Origin: Cellulosimicrobium cellulans
GTDB lineage: Bacteria; Actinomycetota; Actinomycetes; Actinomycetales; Cellulomonadaceae
Assembly: GCF_024124905.1 (NCBI RefSeq)
Contig: NZ_JAMXST010000004.1
Span: 558,001 to 622,000, forward strand
Length of the DNA: 64,000 nucleotides
Direction of reading: 5' to 3'
Part shown: positions 29,600-37,152 of the stretch, one piece after another
Position numbering within the stretch: position 1 is the stretch's first letter
Layout of the letters: every line of letters begins with the position of its first letter
Translations under genes and position numbers: made by a program
Notes under the pieces: model-generated
What the model was told of the DNA's origin: nothing
The model's input: only the letters and a program-made list of their open reading frames with translations
Databases searched by the model: none

Positions 29600-30489
29600 T
29601 GGCACGCTCTGCTGACCTGGCCGTTCGCGTACGGCCCGCACGCAGCCCCCGCGGCCGGGTCCGCAAGTCGGTCGAGGTCGCGCTCCTGGCCGTGCTGGCG
29701 GCCGCCATGCTCTTCCCGGTGCTCTGGATGCTCGAGACGTCCGTCAAGGAGAACCGGGACGTCTACGCCGTCCCGGCGAAGTTCTTCGGCTTCGACATGA
29801 CCCTGGACCACTACCGAGATGTGTTCGTCGCCTCGGGCGGCGGTGCGTCGGACCTCTCCACCGCGCTGCTCAACTCCGTCGTGGTCGCCGGGACGTCCAC
29901 GATCCTGGCCACCGTGCTCGGGGTCCCGGCGGCGTGGGCGTACTCGCGCTTCACGCTGAGGGCGAAGAAGGACCAGATGTTCTTCATCCTGTCCACGCGG
30001 TTCATGCCGCCCGTCGTCGTCGTGATCCCGATCTTCCTCATGTACCGCACGCTCGGGCTCATCGACACCCAGCTCGGCCTGATCCTCATCTACACGGCCT
30101 TCAACGTGCCCTTCACGATCTGGATGATGAAGGGCTTCGTCGACGAGGTGCCACCGGAGTACGAGGACGCGGCGATGCTCGACGGTCACACGCGCCTCCA
30201 GGCGTTCCGGCGCATCACCCTGCCGTTGCTCGTGCCCGGGATCGCCGCCACCGCCGTCTTCGCCCTCATCTTCTCCTGGAACGAGTTCGTGTACGCCATC
30301 TTCCTGACCTCCAGCCAAGAGGTGCGCACCGCACCGCCGGCCATCGCCGGCCTCATCGGCGGCACGACCGTGGACTGGGGGCTCGTGGCTGCCTCCGCCT
30401 GCGTGTTCGCGATCCCGGTGCTCGTCTTCGCCTACCTGGTGCGCAAGCACCTCGTCGCCGGCGTCACGCTCGGGGCGGTGCGACGCTGA
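29599..30489 (+). CDS. ABC importer permease 2 (GntR locus)
   Basis: 296 residues with six membrane helices. The EAA loop reads YEDAAMLDGHTRLQAFRR with ITLPLLVP. The C-terminal RKHLVAGVTLGAVRR is typical of MalG-like permeases. The start overlaps the preceding stop and its stop overlaps the next start, so five genes from 27223 are read as one unit. Confidence 0.92.
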   Translation: MARSADLAVRVRPARSPRGRVRKSVEVALLAVLAAAMLFPVLWMLETSVKENRDVYAVPAKFFGFDMTLDHYRDVFVASGGGASDLSTALLNSVVVAGTSTILATVLGVPAAWAYSRFTLRAKKDQMFFILSTRFMPPVVVVIPIFLMYRTLGLIDTQLGLILIYTAFNVPFTIWMMKGFVDEVPPEYEDAAMLDGHTRLQAFRRITLPLLVPGIAATAVFALIFSWNEFVYAIFLTSSQEVRTAPPAIAGLIGGTTVDWGLVAASACVFAIPVLVFAYLVRKHLVAGVTLGAVRR

Positions 30490-31556
30490 TGGCGGGCATC
30501 GAGATCGCGTCCCTGCACAAGCGCTACCCGGACGGGACCGTCGCCGTGGAGGAGGTGGACCTGTCCATCGGCGACGGCGAGCTGTTCGTCATGCTCGGTC
30601 CCTCCGGCTGCGGAAAGACCACCACGCTGCGCGCGGTGGCGGGCCTGGAGCGCCAGACGTCGGGCACCATCCACATCGGCGACACGCGCGTCGACGACCT
30701 GCCTCCCGGCGGTCGCGACATCGCCATGGTGTTCCAGTTCTACGCGCTGTACCCGCACCTGAAGGCCCGTGACAACGTGGCCTTCCCGCTCCGCGCCGAG
30801 GGCGTCCCGGAGCCGGAGGTGCGTCGTCGAGTCGACGAGGCCGCTCGCATGCTGCAGCTCGGTCCGCTGCTGGACCGGCGGCCCACACGGCTGTCGGGCG
30901 GGGAGCAGCAGCGGGTCGCGCTGGCCCGTGCCCTGGTGCGGCGGCCGCGCGCCTTCCTCATGGACGAGCCGCTCACGAACCTCGACGCCGAGCAGCGCGC
31001 GGACATGCGGTCGCAGATCAAGCACCTACAGAGAGAGCTGGGGGCGACGATGGTCTACGTCACCCACGACCAGGTCGAGGCGATGTCGCTCGGCCATCGG
31101 ATCGCGATCCTCAACAAGGGCCGCGTGGAGCAGGTCGGCACGCCCACGGAGGTCTACGACCGGCCCGCGAGCCTGTTCTGCGCCGCGTTCATCGGCTCGC
31201 CGCCGGTGAACCTCGTGGACGTCGAGGTCGCCGACGGGGCCCTGCGGGGCGGGGGCGGGCTCGCGCTGCCGGTGCCGTCCGGGCTGCCGGACGGTCGTCG
31301 GCTGGTCGCCGGCGTGCGGCCCGAGGCGTTGGAGGTCACCGCGCCGGGAGCGGACGGTGCGGTCCGCGGCCGCGTGGTCTCGGCGGAGGCGCTGGGCGAC
31401 GAGACCATCTACGTCGTCGAGTGCGAGGGGGAGCACGACGTCCGGGTCCGGATGCCCCCGACCGCACGGTTCGCCGCGGACACGCCCGTCGGCGTGCGCC
31501 ACGTCGGCGGGCCGCCGCCCGTCTTCGACCGCGACTCGGAGAGGTTGGTGGCCTGA
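30489..31556 (+). CDS. ABC importer ATPase 1 (GntR locus)
   Basis: 355 residues with a complete set of ATPase motifs: Walker A GPSGCGKTTT, Q-loop MVFQFYALYP, signature LSGGEQQRVALAR, Walker B AFLMDEPLTNLD and H-loop VYVTHDQ with His at about residue 193. A C-terminal TOBE/MalK-like regulatory domain follows (from about residue 235, AFIGSPPVNLVDVEV). It is probably one half of an ATPase heterodimer with the next gene, as in the glycerol importer GlpS/GlpT type; that is an inference. Confidence 0.93.
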   Translation: MAGIEIASLHKRYPDGTVAVEEVDLSIGDGELFVMLGPSGCGKTTTLRAVAGLERQTSGTIHIGDTRVDDLPPGGRDIAMVFQFYALYPHLKARDNVAFPLRAEGVPEPEVRRRVDEAARMLQLGPLLDRRPTRLSGGEQQRVALARALVRRPRAFLMDEPLTNLDAEQRADMRSQIKHLQRELGATMVYVTHDQVEAMSLGHRIAILNKGRVEQVGTPTEVYDRPASLFCAAFIGSPPVNLVDVEVADGALRGGGGLALPVPSGLPDGRRLVAGVRPEALEVTAPGADGAVRGRVVSAEALGDETIYVVECEGEHDVRVRMPPTARFAADTPVGVRHVGGPPPVFDRDSERLVA

Positions 31557-32632
31557 TGGGAACCGTCGCGACCTACGGGATCAGGAAGGCGTTCGGGGAG
31601 GTCCAGGCCCTCGACGGGGTCGACCTGCAGGTGCCGGACGGCTCGTTCTTCGTCGTCCTCGGGCCCTCGGGGGCGGGCAAGACGACGACCCTGCGCGCGA
31701 TCGCCGGGCTCGACAGGCTCGACGCCGGGTCGGTGCACCTGGGCGGCCGGGACGTGACCGGGGAGTCCCCCGGCGCACGGGACCTGGCCATGGTCTTCCA
31801 GAGCTACGCGCTCTACCCCCGGTACACGGTGTTCGAGAACATCGCCTCGCCGCTGCGCGCGCGCCGTGCCTCCGCGAGCGAGATCGCCGCCGCCGTGGAC
31901 GACGTCGCGCGCCTCCTGCACATCGAACGCCTCCTGCAGCGTCGACCGGCACAGCTGTCCGGCGGCGAGATGCAGCGCGTCGCGCTGGCCCGTGCGCTGG
32001 TCCGTCGCCCGCACGCGTTCCTCATGGACGAACCGCTCACCAACCTCGACCTCAAGCTGCGCGTCGAGATGCGGACCGAGCTCACCCGCATCCACCGGCG
32101 TCTGGGAGGGACGTTCGTCTACGTGACGAACGACCAGGTCGAGGCGATGTCCATGGCCGACCAGGTCGCCGTGCTCAAGGACGGCGCGGTGCAGCAGGTC
32201 GGGACGCCGGCGGAGGTGTACGAGCAGCCGGTCGACCGGTGGGTCGCGAGCTTCGTCGGGAGCCCGCGGATCAGCCTGCTCGAGTGCCACGTCGACGACG
32301 ACCGGCTGGTCGGGTCTCAGGGCTGGACCCTGCCGCGCCCCCGGGGAGCCGTGGCGGAGCGCGGTCGTCCGCTGCTCCTCGGCCTGCGCGCCGAGGACGT
32401 GTCGGTCGAGCGACGGGGAGAGGCGACGGTCGAGGGCGAGGTCTTCGGGCTCGAGCCGCTGGGCGACCACACGCTGGTCGACGTCAAGGTGGGCACGGAG
32501 ATGCTCACGGTCAAGGCGCGGCCGACGGTCGCGAGCCGACCCGGGGAGCGCCTGTCGGTGACCGTCGACCTGGACCGTGCGCACCTCTTCGACGCGAGCA
32601 CGGGGTTGGCGCTGTCCGGGGCCGGGCGGTAG
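31556..32632 (+). CDS. ABC importer ATPase 2 with altered H-loop (GntR locus)
   Basis: 358 residues, overlapping ATPase 1 (TGATG). It has Walker A GPSGAGKTTT, Q-loop MVFQSYALYP, signature LSGGEMQRVALAR and Walker B AFLMDEPLTNLDLK. The H-loop reads VYVTNDQVEAM, with Asn at about residue 192 where the family has His (THDQ). That His is important for hydrolysis, so this subunit may be weak or inactive alone and work in a heterodimer with ATPase 1. A TOBE-like C-terminal domain is present. A 12-bp hairpin follows. Confidence 0.92.
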   Translation: MGTVATYGIRKAFGEVQALDGVDLQVPDGSFFVVLGPSGAGKTTTLRAIAGLDRLDAGSVHLGGRDVTGESPGARDLAMVFQSYALYPRYTVFENIASPLRARRASASEIAAAVDDVARLLHIERLLQRRPAQLSGGEMQRVALARALVRRPHAFLMDEPLTNLDLKLRVEMRTELTRIHRRLGGTFVYVTNDQVEAMSMADQVAVLKDGAVQQVGTPAEVYEQPVDRWVASFVGSPRISLLECHVDDDRLVGSQGWTLPRPRGAVAERGRPLLLGLRAEDVSVERRGEATVEGEVFGLEPLGDHTLVDVKVGTEMLTVKARPTVASRPGERLSVTVDLDRAHLFDASTGLALSGAGR

Positions 32633-32642
32633 GGCTGGACGA

Positions 32643-32674
32643 GGTCGTGCTCGCTTGCGGTCGCGAGCACGACC
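32643..32674. terminator. Hairpin between importer and phosphoribosyltransferase
   Basis: A perfect 12-bp stem (32643-32654 with 32663-32674) with an 8-nt loop, 11 bases after the ATPase 2 stop and 43 bases before the convergent stop at 32717. Confidence 0.8.
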
Positions 32675-32716
32675 CGTTCGCCTCGCCCGGGCGGCGACGG
32701 TCCGTCGTCTGCGTGC

Positions 32717-33277
32717 TCAGTCGTTCGGTCGCGGCTGCGCGCCCTCGACGGGCGGGTCGGCCGACCACGGGAACGTGATCCAGAGGTCGGTGTCCTTCCA
32801 CGAGTAGTCCGGCTGGATGATCGTGCGCGGCTTGGTGTACAGCACCGCGGACCGCGCCTCCGCCCCGTGGGTGCTCAGCATCTTCATGACCAGGGCGAGC
32901 GTGCGGCCGGAGTCCGCGACGTCGTCGACCACGAGCACGTGCGCGCCCGGCAGGTCGGACGTGTCCATGAGAGGTGGCAGCACGCGCGGGTCGGTGAGGG
33001 TCTGGCCGATGTCGGTGTAGAACTCGACGTTGAGCGTCCCGACGCCCTTGGTCCCGAGCGCGTACGCGACCGCGCCGCCCGGCAGGAGCCCGCCGCGCGC
33101 GACGGCGACGACGACCTCGGGCCGGAACCCGCTCGCCACGACCTGCTCGGCGAGCTCGCGCGCGGCGACGCCGAACGTCTCCCACGTGAGCACCTCGCGC
33201 TCGGGCGGCACGGCGGGGTGCGGCGACGACACGTCGTCGGGCACGGCGGGGACCGGGGTCGTGGAGGCGTCCGTCAT
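32717..33277 (-). CDS. Purine-type phosphoribosyltransferase
   Basis: 186 residues from the ATG at 33277. The type I phosphoribosyltransferase core is present: VVAVARGGLLPGGAVAYALG and the PRPP loop VLVVDDVADSGRTL. The long segment LYTKPRTIIQPDYSWKDTD resembles xanthine/hypoxanthine salvage enzymes and archaeal-type HGPRT-like proteins. It probably salvages a purine base with PRPP; which base is not evident. It is a single gene with no operon partner. Confidence 0.85.
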   Translation of the reverse strand: MTDASTTPVPAVPDDVSSPHPAVPPEREVLTWETFGVAARELAEQVVASGFRPEVVVAVARGGLLPGGAVAYALGTKGVGTLNVEFYTDIGQTLTDPRVLPPLMDTSDLPGAHVLVVDDVADSGRTLALVMKMLSTHGAEARSAVLYTKPRTIIQPDYSWKDTDLWITFPWSADPPVEGAQPRPND

Positions 33278-33374
33278 GCATCGAGAGTACGTCGCGCGAC
33301 GCGCGGGGCCCGCCCGTCCCGGTCCCGACGGGCCGGGACCCTCGATCCGGACCCACGACCCGTCCCGGACGCGG

Positions 33375-33409
33375 CGAGGGCCGCACCCCGTGGCGGGGTG
33401 CGGCCCTCG
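33375..33409 (-). terminator. Terminator after FKBP gene
   Basis: A perfect 15-bp stem (33375-33389 with 33395-33409) and a 5-nt loop, 16 bases beyond the FKBP gene stop on the minus strand. Confidence 0.85.
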
Positions 33410-33425
33410 TCGGGTCAGGCGGGGG

Positions 33426-34397
33426 TCACTGCGCGTCGAGGATGTCCACGACGAAGACGAGCGGGGAGTCGGCGGGGATCGTGCCGCTGCCCTGCGAGCC
33501 GTAGCCCAGCTCCGACGGGATGACGAGCAGCACCTGGCTGCCCACGGTCTGCCCGGCGAGGCCCTGCGTCCAGCCCGGGATCACCTGCTGGAGCGAGAAG
33601 CTCGTGGGGGCGCCGCGGTCCCACGACGAGTCGAAGACGGTGCCGTCGAGCAGCATGCCCGTGTAGTGGGCGGTGACGGTCTGGTCCTCGGTCACGACCG
33701 GGCCGCTGCCCTTGATGAGCGTCTGCGCGACGAGCTCGGTCGGGGCCTCGTAGCCCTCGGGGATCTCGATGGTCGGCTTGCCGGTGTCGTCGAGCGTCAC
33801 GGTCGGCAGGCCCTCGGCGGGCGTGACCGCCTCACCCTCGGCACGCGACGGGATGGTCTTCACGTCGGTGACCTCACCGATGGTGAGGTAGGTGATCGGC
33901 TCGCCGGTCGTCTGGTCCGTCGTCGGGTTGGCGAACAGGAAGCGGGTGCCGACCTTCTTGCCGACGACGACGTCGAGGAGCTGCGGGAAGATCGAGTCGT
34001 CGATGAGGAGCTGCTCGGGGGAGCCCGTCTCCCACGTCGACCCCATCTTGGAGCCGTCCGTACCGGAGAACGCGGCCGTGTGCATGGTGATCTGCTGGCC
34101 CTTGGCGATCTCGTCGCCCTCGCCGTCGTTCAGCGAGATGGCGGCCGCGGCGGAGACCTCGAACGGCTGGTCGAACTCCACGGTGGGCTCGGCGCCCGGG
34201 TCGCCGGTGACCGTCACGGCCTCGAGCGCCGCGACGTCCTCGGGCGACGACGTCGCGGCGTCGCTGGCGCCGTCGGTCGCGGACGGGCTCGACGACGTCT
34301 CGTCGCCGGAGCCGCCGCCCTCCGAGGCGCAGCCGGAGAGGACGAGGGCGGCGCCCAGGGTGAGCGCGGCGACGCCGCGCAGGGTGCGGTGCTTCAC
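33426..34397 (-). CDS. FKBP-type peptidyl-prolyl isomerase lipoprotein, two FKBP-like units
   Basis: 323 residues from a GTG at 34397 with AAGGA upstream. A signal peptide ends in the lipobox VLSGCAS, so it is a membrane-anchored extracytoplasmic protein, followed by a Ser/Asp/Glu-rich linker (about 25-55). The C-terminal half is a recognisable FKBP domain: VTAHYTGMLLDGTVFDSS, FSLQQVIPGWTQGL, GYGSQGSGTIPADSPLVFVV. The middle part (GQQITMHTAAFSGTDGS, FPQLLDVVVGKKVGTRFLF) has the same layout but lacks several conserved residues, so it looks like a degenerate first FKBP unit. It probably helps fold secreted proteins, perhaps including the many glycosidases here. Confidence 0.9.
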   Translation of the reverse strand: MKHRTLRGVAALTLGAALVLSGCASEGGGSGDETSSSPSATDGASDAATSSPEDVAALEAVTVTGDPGAEPTVEFDQPFEVSAAAAISLNDGEGDEIAKGQQITMHTAAFSGTDGSKMGSTWETGSPEQLLIDDSIFPQLLDVVVGKKVGTRFLFANPTTDQTTGEPITYLTIGEVTDVKTIPSRAEGEAVTPAEGLPTVTLDDTGKPTIEIPEGYEAPTELVAQTLIKGSGPVVTEDQTVTAHYTGMLLDGTVFDSSWDRGAPTSFSLQQVIPGWTQGLAGQTVGSQVLLVIPSELGYGSQGSGTIPADSPLVFVVDILDAQ

Positions 34398-34599
34398 GAG
34401 AGGGGGTCCTTCGGTCGGTGGGACGACGCGGGGCCGTCGGGTCTGGGCCGCACCCGCACGACGGCGGTCGTCGGCGTCCCGGGTCGGGGTCGCCTCGCGT
34501 CCGCGTGCCGGGTGCAGCACCGGCGCGGACACTCTAGCGGTCCTGCCTGGACTCCCGCTGGGAGCCGCCCCCGCCGTGTGCCCGGGGGAGAATGGGTGC

Positions 34600-34905
34600 A
34601 TGCCGTCCCGTCGACCGTCCCGCAAGCGACCGTGGGGAGCGGAGCCCGCGCCCCTCGACCTGGACCGTGCCCTCGGCGGCGCGCGTCGCGAGTCCGGGGC
34701 CGACGGCGAGTGGCAGGTCCGCACGGTGCGCGGCGGGTCCAAGACGTACCTGTGCCCGGGGTGCAACCAGGAGATCCCGCCCGGGACGGGGCACGTCGTG
34801 GCCTGGCAGGAGGACTCGTTCTTCGGTGCCGAGACGGCGCTCGACCACCGTCGGCACTGGCACACGTCGTGCTGGCAGGCGCGCGGGCGCCGTCGGCCCC
34901 GGTAG
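34600..34905 (+). CDS. Small zinc-ribbon-like protein
   Basis: 101 residues from the ATG at 34600. The basic N-terminus (MPSRRPSRKRPWG) is followed by TVRGGSKTYLCPGCNQEIPPGTGH and later HWHTSCWQ. The CPGC pair and the downstream His/Cys could bind one zinc. Similar small proteins, conserved in actinobacteria, have been named ATP/GTP-binding without good evidence. I do not assign a function. It lies 33 bases upstream of an alpha/beta hydrolase gene and probably shares its transcript. Confidence 0.75.
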   Translation: MPSRRPSRKRPWGAEPAPLDLDRALGGARRESGADGEWQVRTVRGGSKTYLCPGCNQEIPPGTGHVVAWQEDSFFGAETALDHRRHWHTSCWQARGRRRPR

Positions 34906-34938
34906 AGGTCCGCGGCGGAGGAACTAGGCTCGACCACG

Positions 34939-35790
34939 ATGAGCACCGCACCCGAGCCCACCGGGGCCGACGTCCCGGCCGGTCCTACCCCCATCCGGTC
35001 CCTGACGGTCCTGCCCGCGCGGCGCGAGGACGTGGAGCTGCACACCGCGGACGGGCTGACGCTCGTCGGCGAGCTCGCGCTCCCGGCGGACCGCGACCCG
35101 GTCGCGACCCTGGTCACGCTCCACCCGCTGCCGACGCACGGCGGCTACATGGACTCGCACGTGTACCGGAAGGCCGCGTGGCGCCTGCCCGCGCTCGCCG
35201 ACCTCGCCGTGCTGCGGTTCAACACGCGCGGGACCTCGTCGCCGCGCGGCACGAGCGAGGGCGCGTTCGACGGCGGCGAGGCCGAGCGCTTCGACGTCGC
35301 CGCCGCGATCGAGCTCGCCGAGTTCCGCGACCTGCCGCACCCCTGGCTCGTCGGGTGGTCGTTCGGGACCGAGCTCGCGCTCAAGCACGGGACCGACCCG
35401 GCCGTGGAGGGCGCGATCCTCCTGTCGCCGCCGCTGCACCGCGCGACGGACGAGGACCTCGACCGGTGGGACGCGTTCGGCAAGCCGCTCGTCGTGCTCG
35501 TCCCCGAGCTCGACGACTACCTGCGCCCCGACGAGGCGCGCCGACGGTTCGCGCGCGTGCGCAACGCCGAGGTGATCGGCGTCGACGGCGCCAAGCACCT
35601 GTGGGTGGGGGAGTCGTCCGTGCGGCGCGTGCTCGACGAGATCGTCGGCCACGTCCGCCCCGGGTTCCCGCTGCCCCTGCCGACCGAGTGGTCCGGCGAC
35701 GCGACCGCGGCCGTGACGGCCGACCGTGACACCGCGGACTCCGACCAGGCGAGCTACGACGCGAGCCGGTCGGACGGCGTCGACGACTGA
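34939..35790 (+). CDS. Alpha/beta hydrolase
   Basis: 283 residues. An N-terminal Thr/Pro-rich stretch leads into an alpha/beta hydrolase fold of the small YqiA/dienelactone-like type: LVTLHPLPTHGGYMDS, LAVLRFNTRGTSSPRG, LVGWSFGTELAL with the nucleophile Ser, VVLVPELDDYLRPDEA with the Asp and GVDGAKHLWVGE with the His. The tail (TADRDTADSDQASYDASR) is disordered. The substrate is unknown. The next gene is another alpha/beta hydrolase 77 bases downstream. Confidence 0.85.
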   Translation: MSTAPEPTGADVPAGPTPIRSLTVLPARREDVELHTADGLTLVGELALPADRDPVATLVTLHPLPTHGGYMDSHVYRKAAWRLPALADLAVLRFNTRGTSSPRGTSEGAFDGGEAERFDVAAAIELAEFRDLPHPWLVGWSFGTELALKHGTDPAVEGAILLSPPLHRATDEDLDRWDAFGKPLVVLVPELDDYLRPDEARRRFARVRNAEVIGVDGAKHLWVGESSVRRVLDEIVGHVRPGFPLPLPTEWSGDATAAVTADRDTADSDQASYDASRSDGVDD

Positions 35791-35867
35791 CGCCTCGGCA
35801 GGACGGTCGCGGCCGTGGCACGGTGGGACGAGACCTGACGACGGACGCACGACCTGAGGAGGACGAC

Positions 35868-36656
35868 GTGACGACGGCCCCGCTCGAGACCTTCACGCTG
35901 CGCGAGGGGTACGGCACACCGCTCGTGCTGCTGCACGGCTTCCCGCTGGACCACCGCATGTGGGCCGACGTCGCGGCCGCGCTGCCGGGGGAGCCCACCG
36001 TCGTCGCGGTCGACCTCCCGGGTCTAGGGGCGAGCCCGCTGGCGGACGAGCCGGCGTCGATCGACACCGCGGCCGACGCCACCGCCACCGCGCTCGCCGC
36101 GGCGGGGATCACGCGCGCGGTCGTCGCGGGGCTGTCGATGGGCGGCTACGTCGCGCTCGCGCTCGCGGAGCGGCACCCCGACCTGGTCGCCGGCCTCGGG
36201 CTCGTGGACACCAAGTCGACCGCCGACACCGACGAGGCGCGCGCCAACCGGCTGCGCATCGCGGACGAGGCCGCGCGGTCCCAGACCGTCGACGCCGTCC
36301 TCGGCATGCCGGGGGTGATGCTCGGGGAGACGAGCAAGGCCGCGCGCAAGCACCTCACGGCACGGCTCGAGGAGTGGATCCGCGGGCAGCGGCCCGACGG
36401 CGTCGCGTGGTCGCAGCGGGCCATGGCGGCCCGGCCGGACCGCACCCAGGTCCTCGCGGAGTTCGCCGGACCGGTGGCCGTGGTCGTGGGGGAGGAGGAC
36501 GCGCTCACGCCGACGGCGGAGGCCGAGCACATGGCGGACGCCGCGCCCACGGCGCAGCTGGTCCAGGTTCCGGGCGCCGGGCACATGAGCGCGGTCGAGG
36601 ACCCGGCGGCCGTCGCGGACGCTCTCGCCGACCTGCTGGCCCGCGCCTCGGCGTGA
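35868..36656 (+). CDS. Alpha/beta fold hydrolase
   Basis: 262 residues from the GTG at 35868, preceded by GAGGAGGA; the frame is open to 35823 but that upstream part is not conserved-looking. Typical features are VLLHGFPLDHRMW, VAVDLPGLGASPL, VAGLSMGGYVALAL with the nucleophile Ser, VVVGEEDALTP with the Asp and VPGAGHMSAVEDP with the His. It resembles BioH/RsbQ/3-oxoadipate enol-lactonase-like hydrolases. The precise role is unknown. Confidence 0.87.
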   Translation: MTTAPLETFTLREGYGTPLVLLHGFPLDHRMWADVAAALPGEPTVVAVDLPGLGASPLADEPASIDTAADATATALAAAGITRAVVAGLSMGGYVALALAERHPDLVAGLGLVDTKSTADTDEARANRLRIADEAARSQTVDAVLGMPGVMLGETSKAARKHLTARLEEWIRGQRPDGVAWSQRAMAARPDRTQVLAEFAGPVAVVVGEEDALTPTAEAEHMADAAPTAQLVQVPGAGHMSAVEDPAAVADALADLLARASA

Positions 36657-36702
36657 GCCCGGTCGACCGCGGCACGACGGGTCGGCGGGCCGTCCCGGCC
36701 GA

Positions 36703-37149
36703 TCAGCGGCCGTCGAGCACGAGCGCGAGCGCGTCCGCGAGGTCGATCGACTCGCCGTCCCGTCCGCCCTTGCCGAGCACGAGCGGCGGGTCCGACGGCT
36801 CCACGGTCACGCCGCGCAGGCGCCCCAGCACGCTGCCGGGCACACCGAGCACGTAGAACTCGCCGTCCTCGCCGACGGCGACGCTGCGGTTGCGGCGCAG
36901 GTACCAGCCCTTGAGCGGGGTCCGGTAGGTGGTCGTGCCGTCGAACGAGCGGGCACGCAGCGGCTCGGGCGCGGGGCCGCGCTCACGGGCGCGCACCACG
37001 AACTCGGCGAGGAGCGCCTGTGCCGCGGCGCTCTCCCGCGCGCGCTGGCGGTCGAGCTCGCGCTGCTGGTGCGCCGCGGCCTCGGTCCGCTGCCGACGCC
37101 AGTCGTCGGCAGCGGACCCGGAGCGGCCCGTGGGGTCCGCGGAGGACAC
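36703..37149 (-). CDS. Conserved actinobacterial protein of unknown function
   Basis: 148 residues from a GTG at 37149 lying 3 bases beyond the stop of the upstream gene (TGACCGGTG), so translation is coupled. The N-terminal half is a charged helix (WRRQRTEAAAHQQRELDRQRAR), followed by a conserved core TYRTPLKGWYLRRNRSVAVGEDGEFYVL and VTVEPSDPPLVLGKGGRDGESIDLADAL. I do not recognise a catalytic motif. Coupling to the coiled-coil gene suggests a shared cell-envelope or division role. Confidence 0.72.
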   Translation of the reverse strand: MSSADPTGRSGSAADDWRRQRTEAAAHQQRELDRQRARESAAAQALLAEFVVRARERGPAPEPLRARSFDGTTTYRTPLKGWYLRRNRSVAVGEDGEFYVLGVPGSVLGRLRGVTVEPSDPPLVLGKGGRDGESIDLADALALVLDGR

Positions 37150-37152
37150 CGG

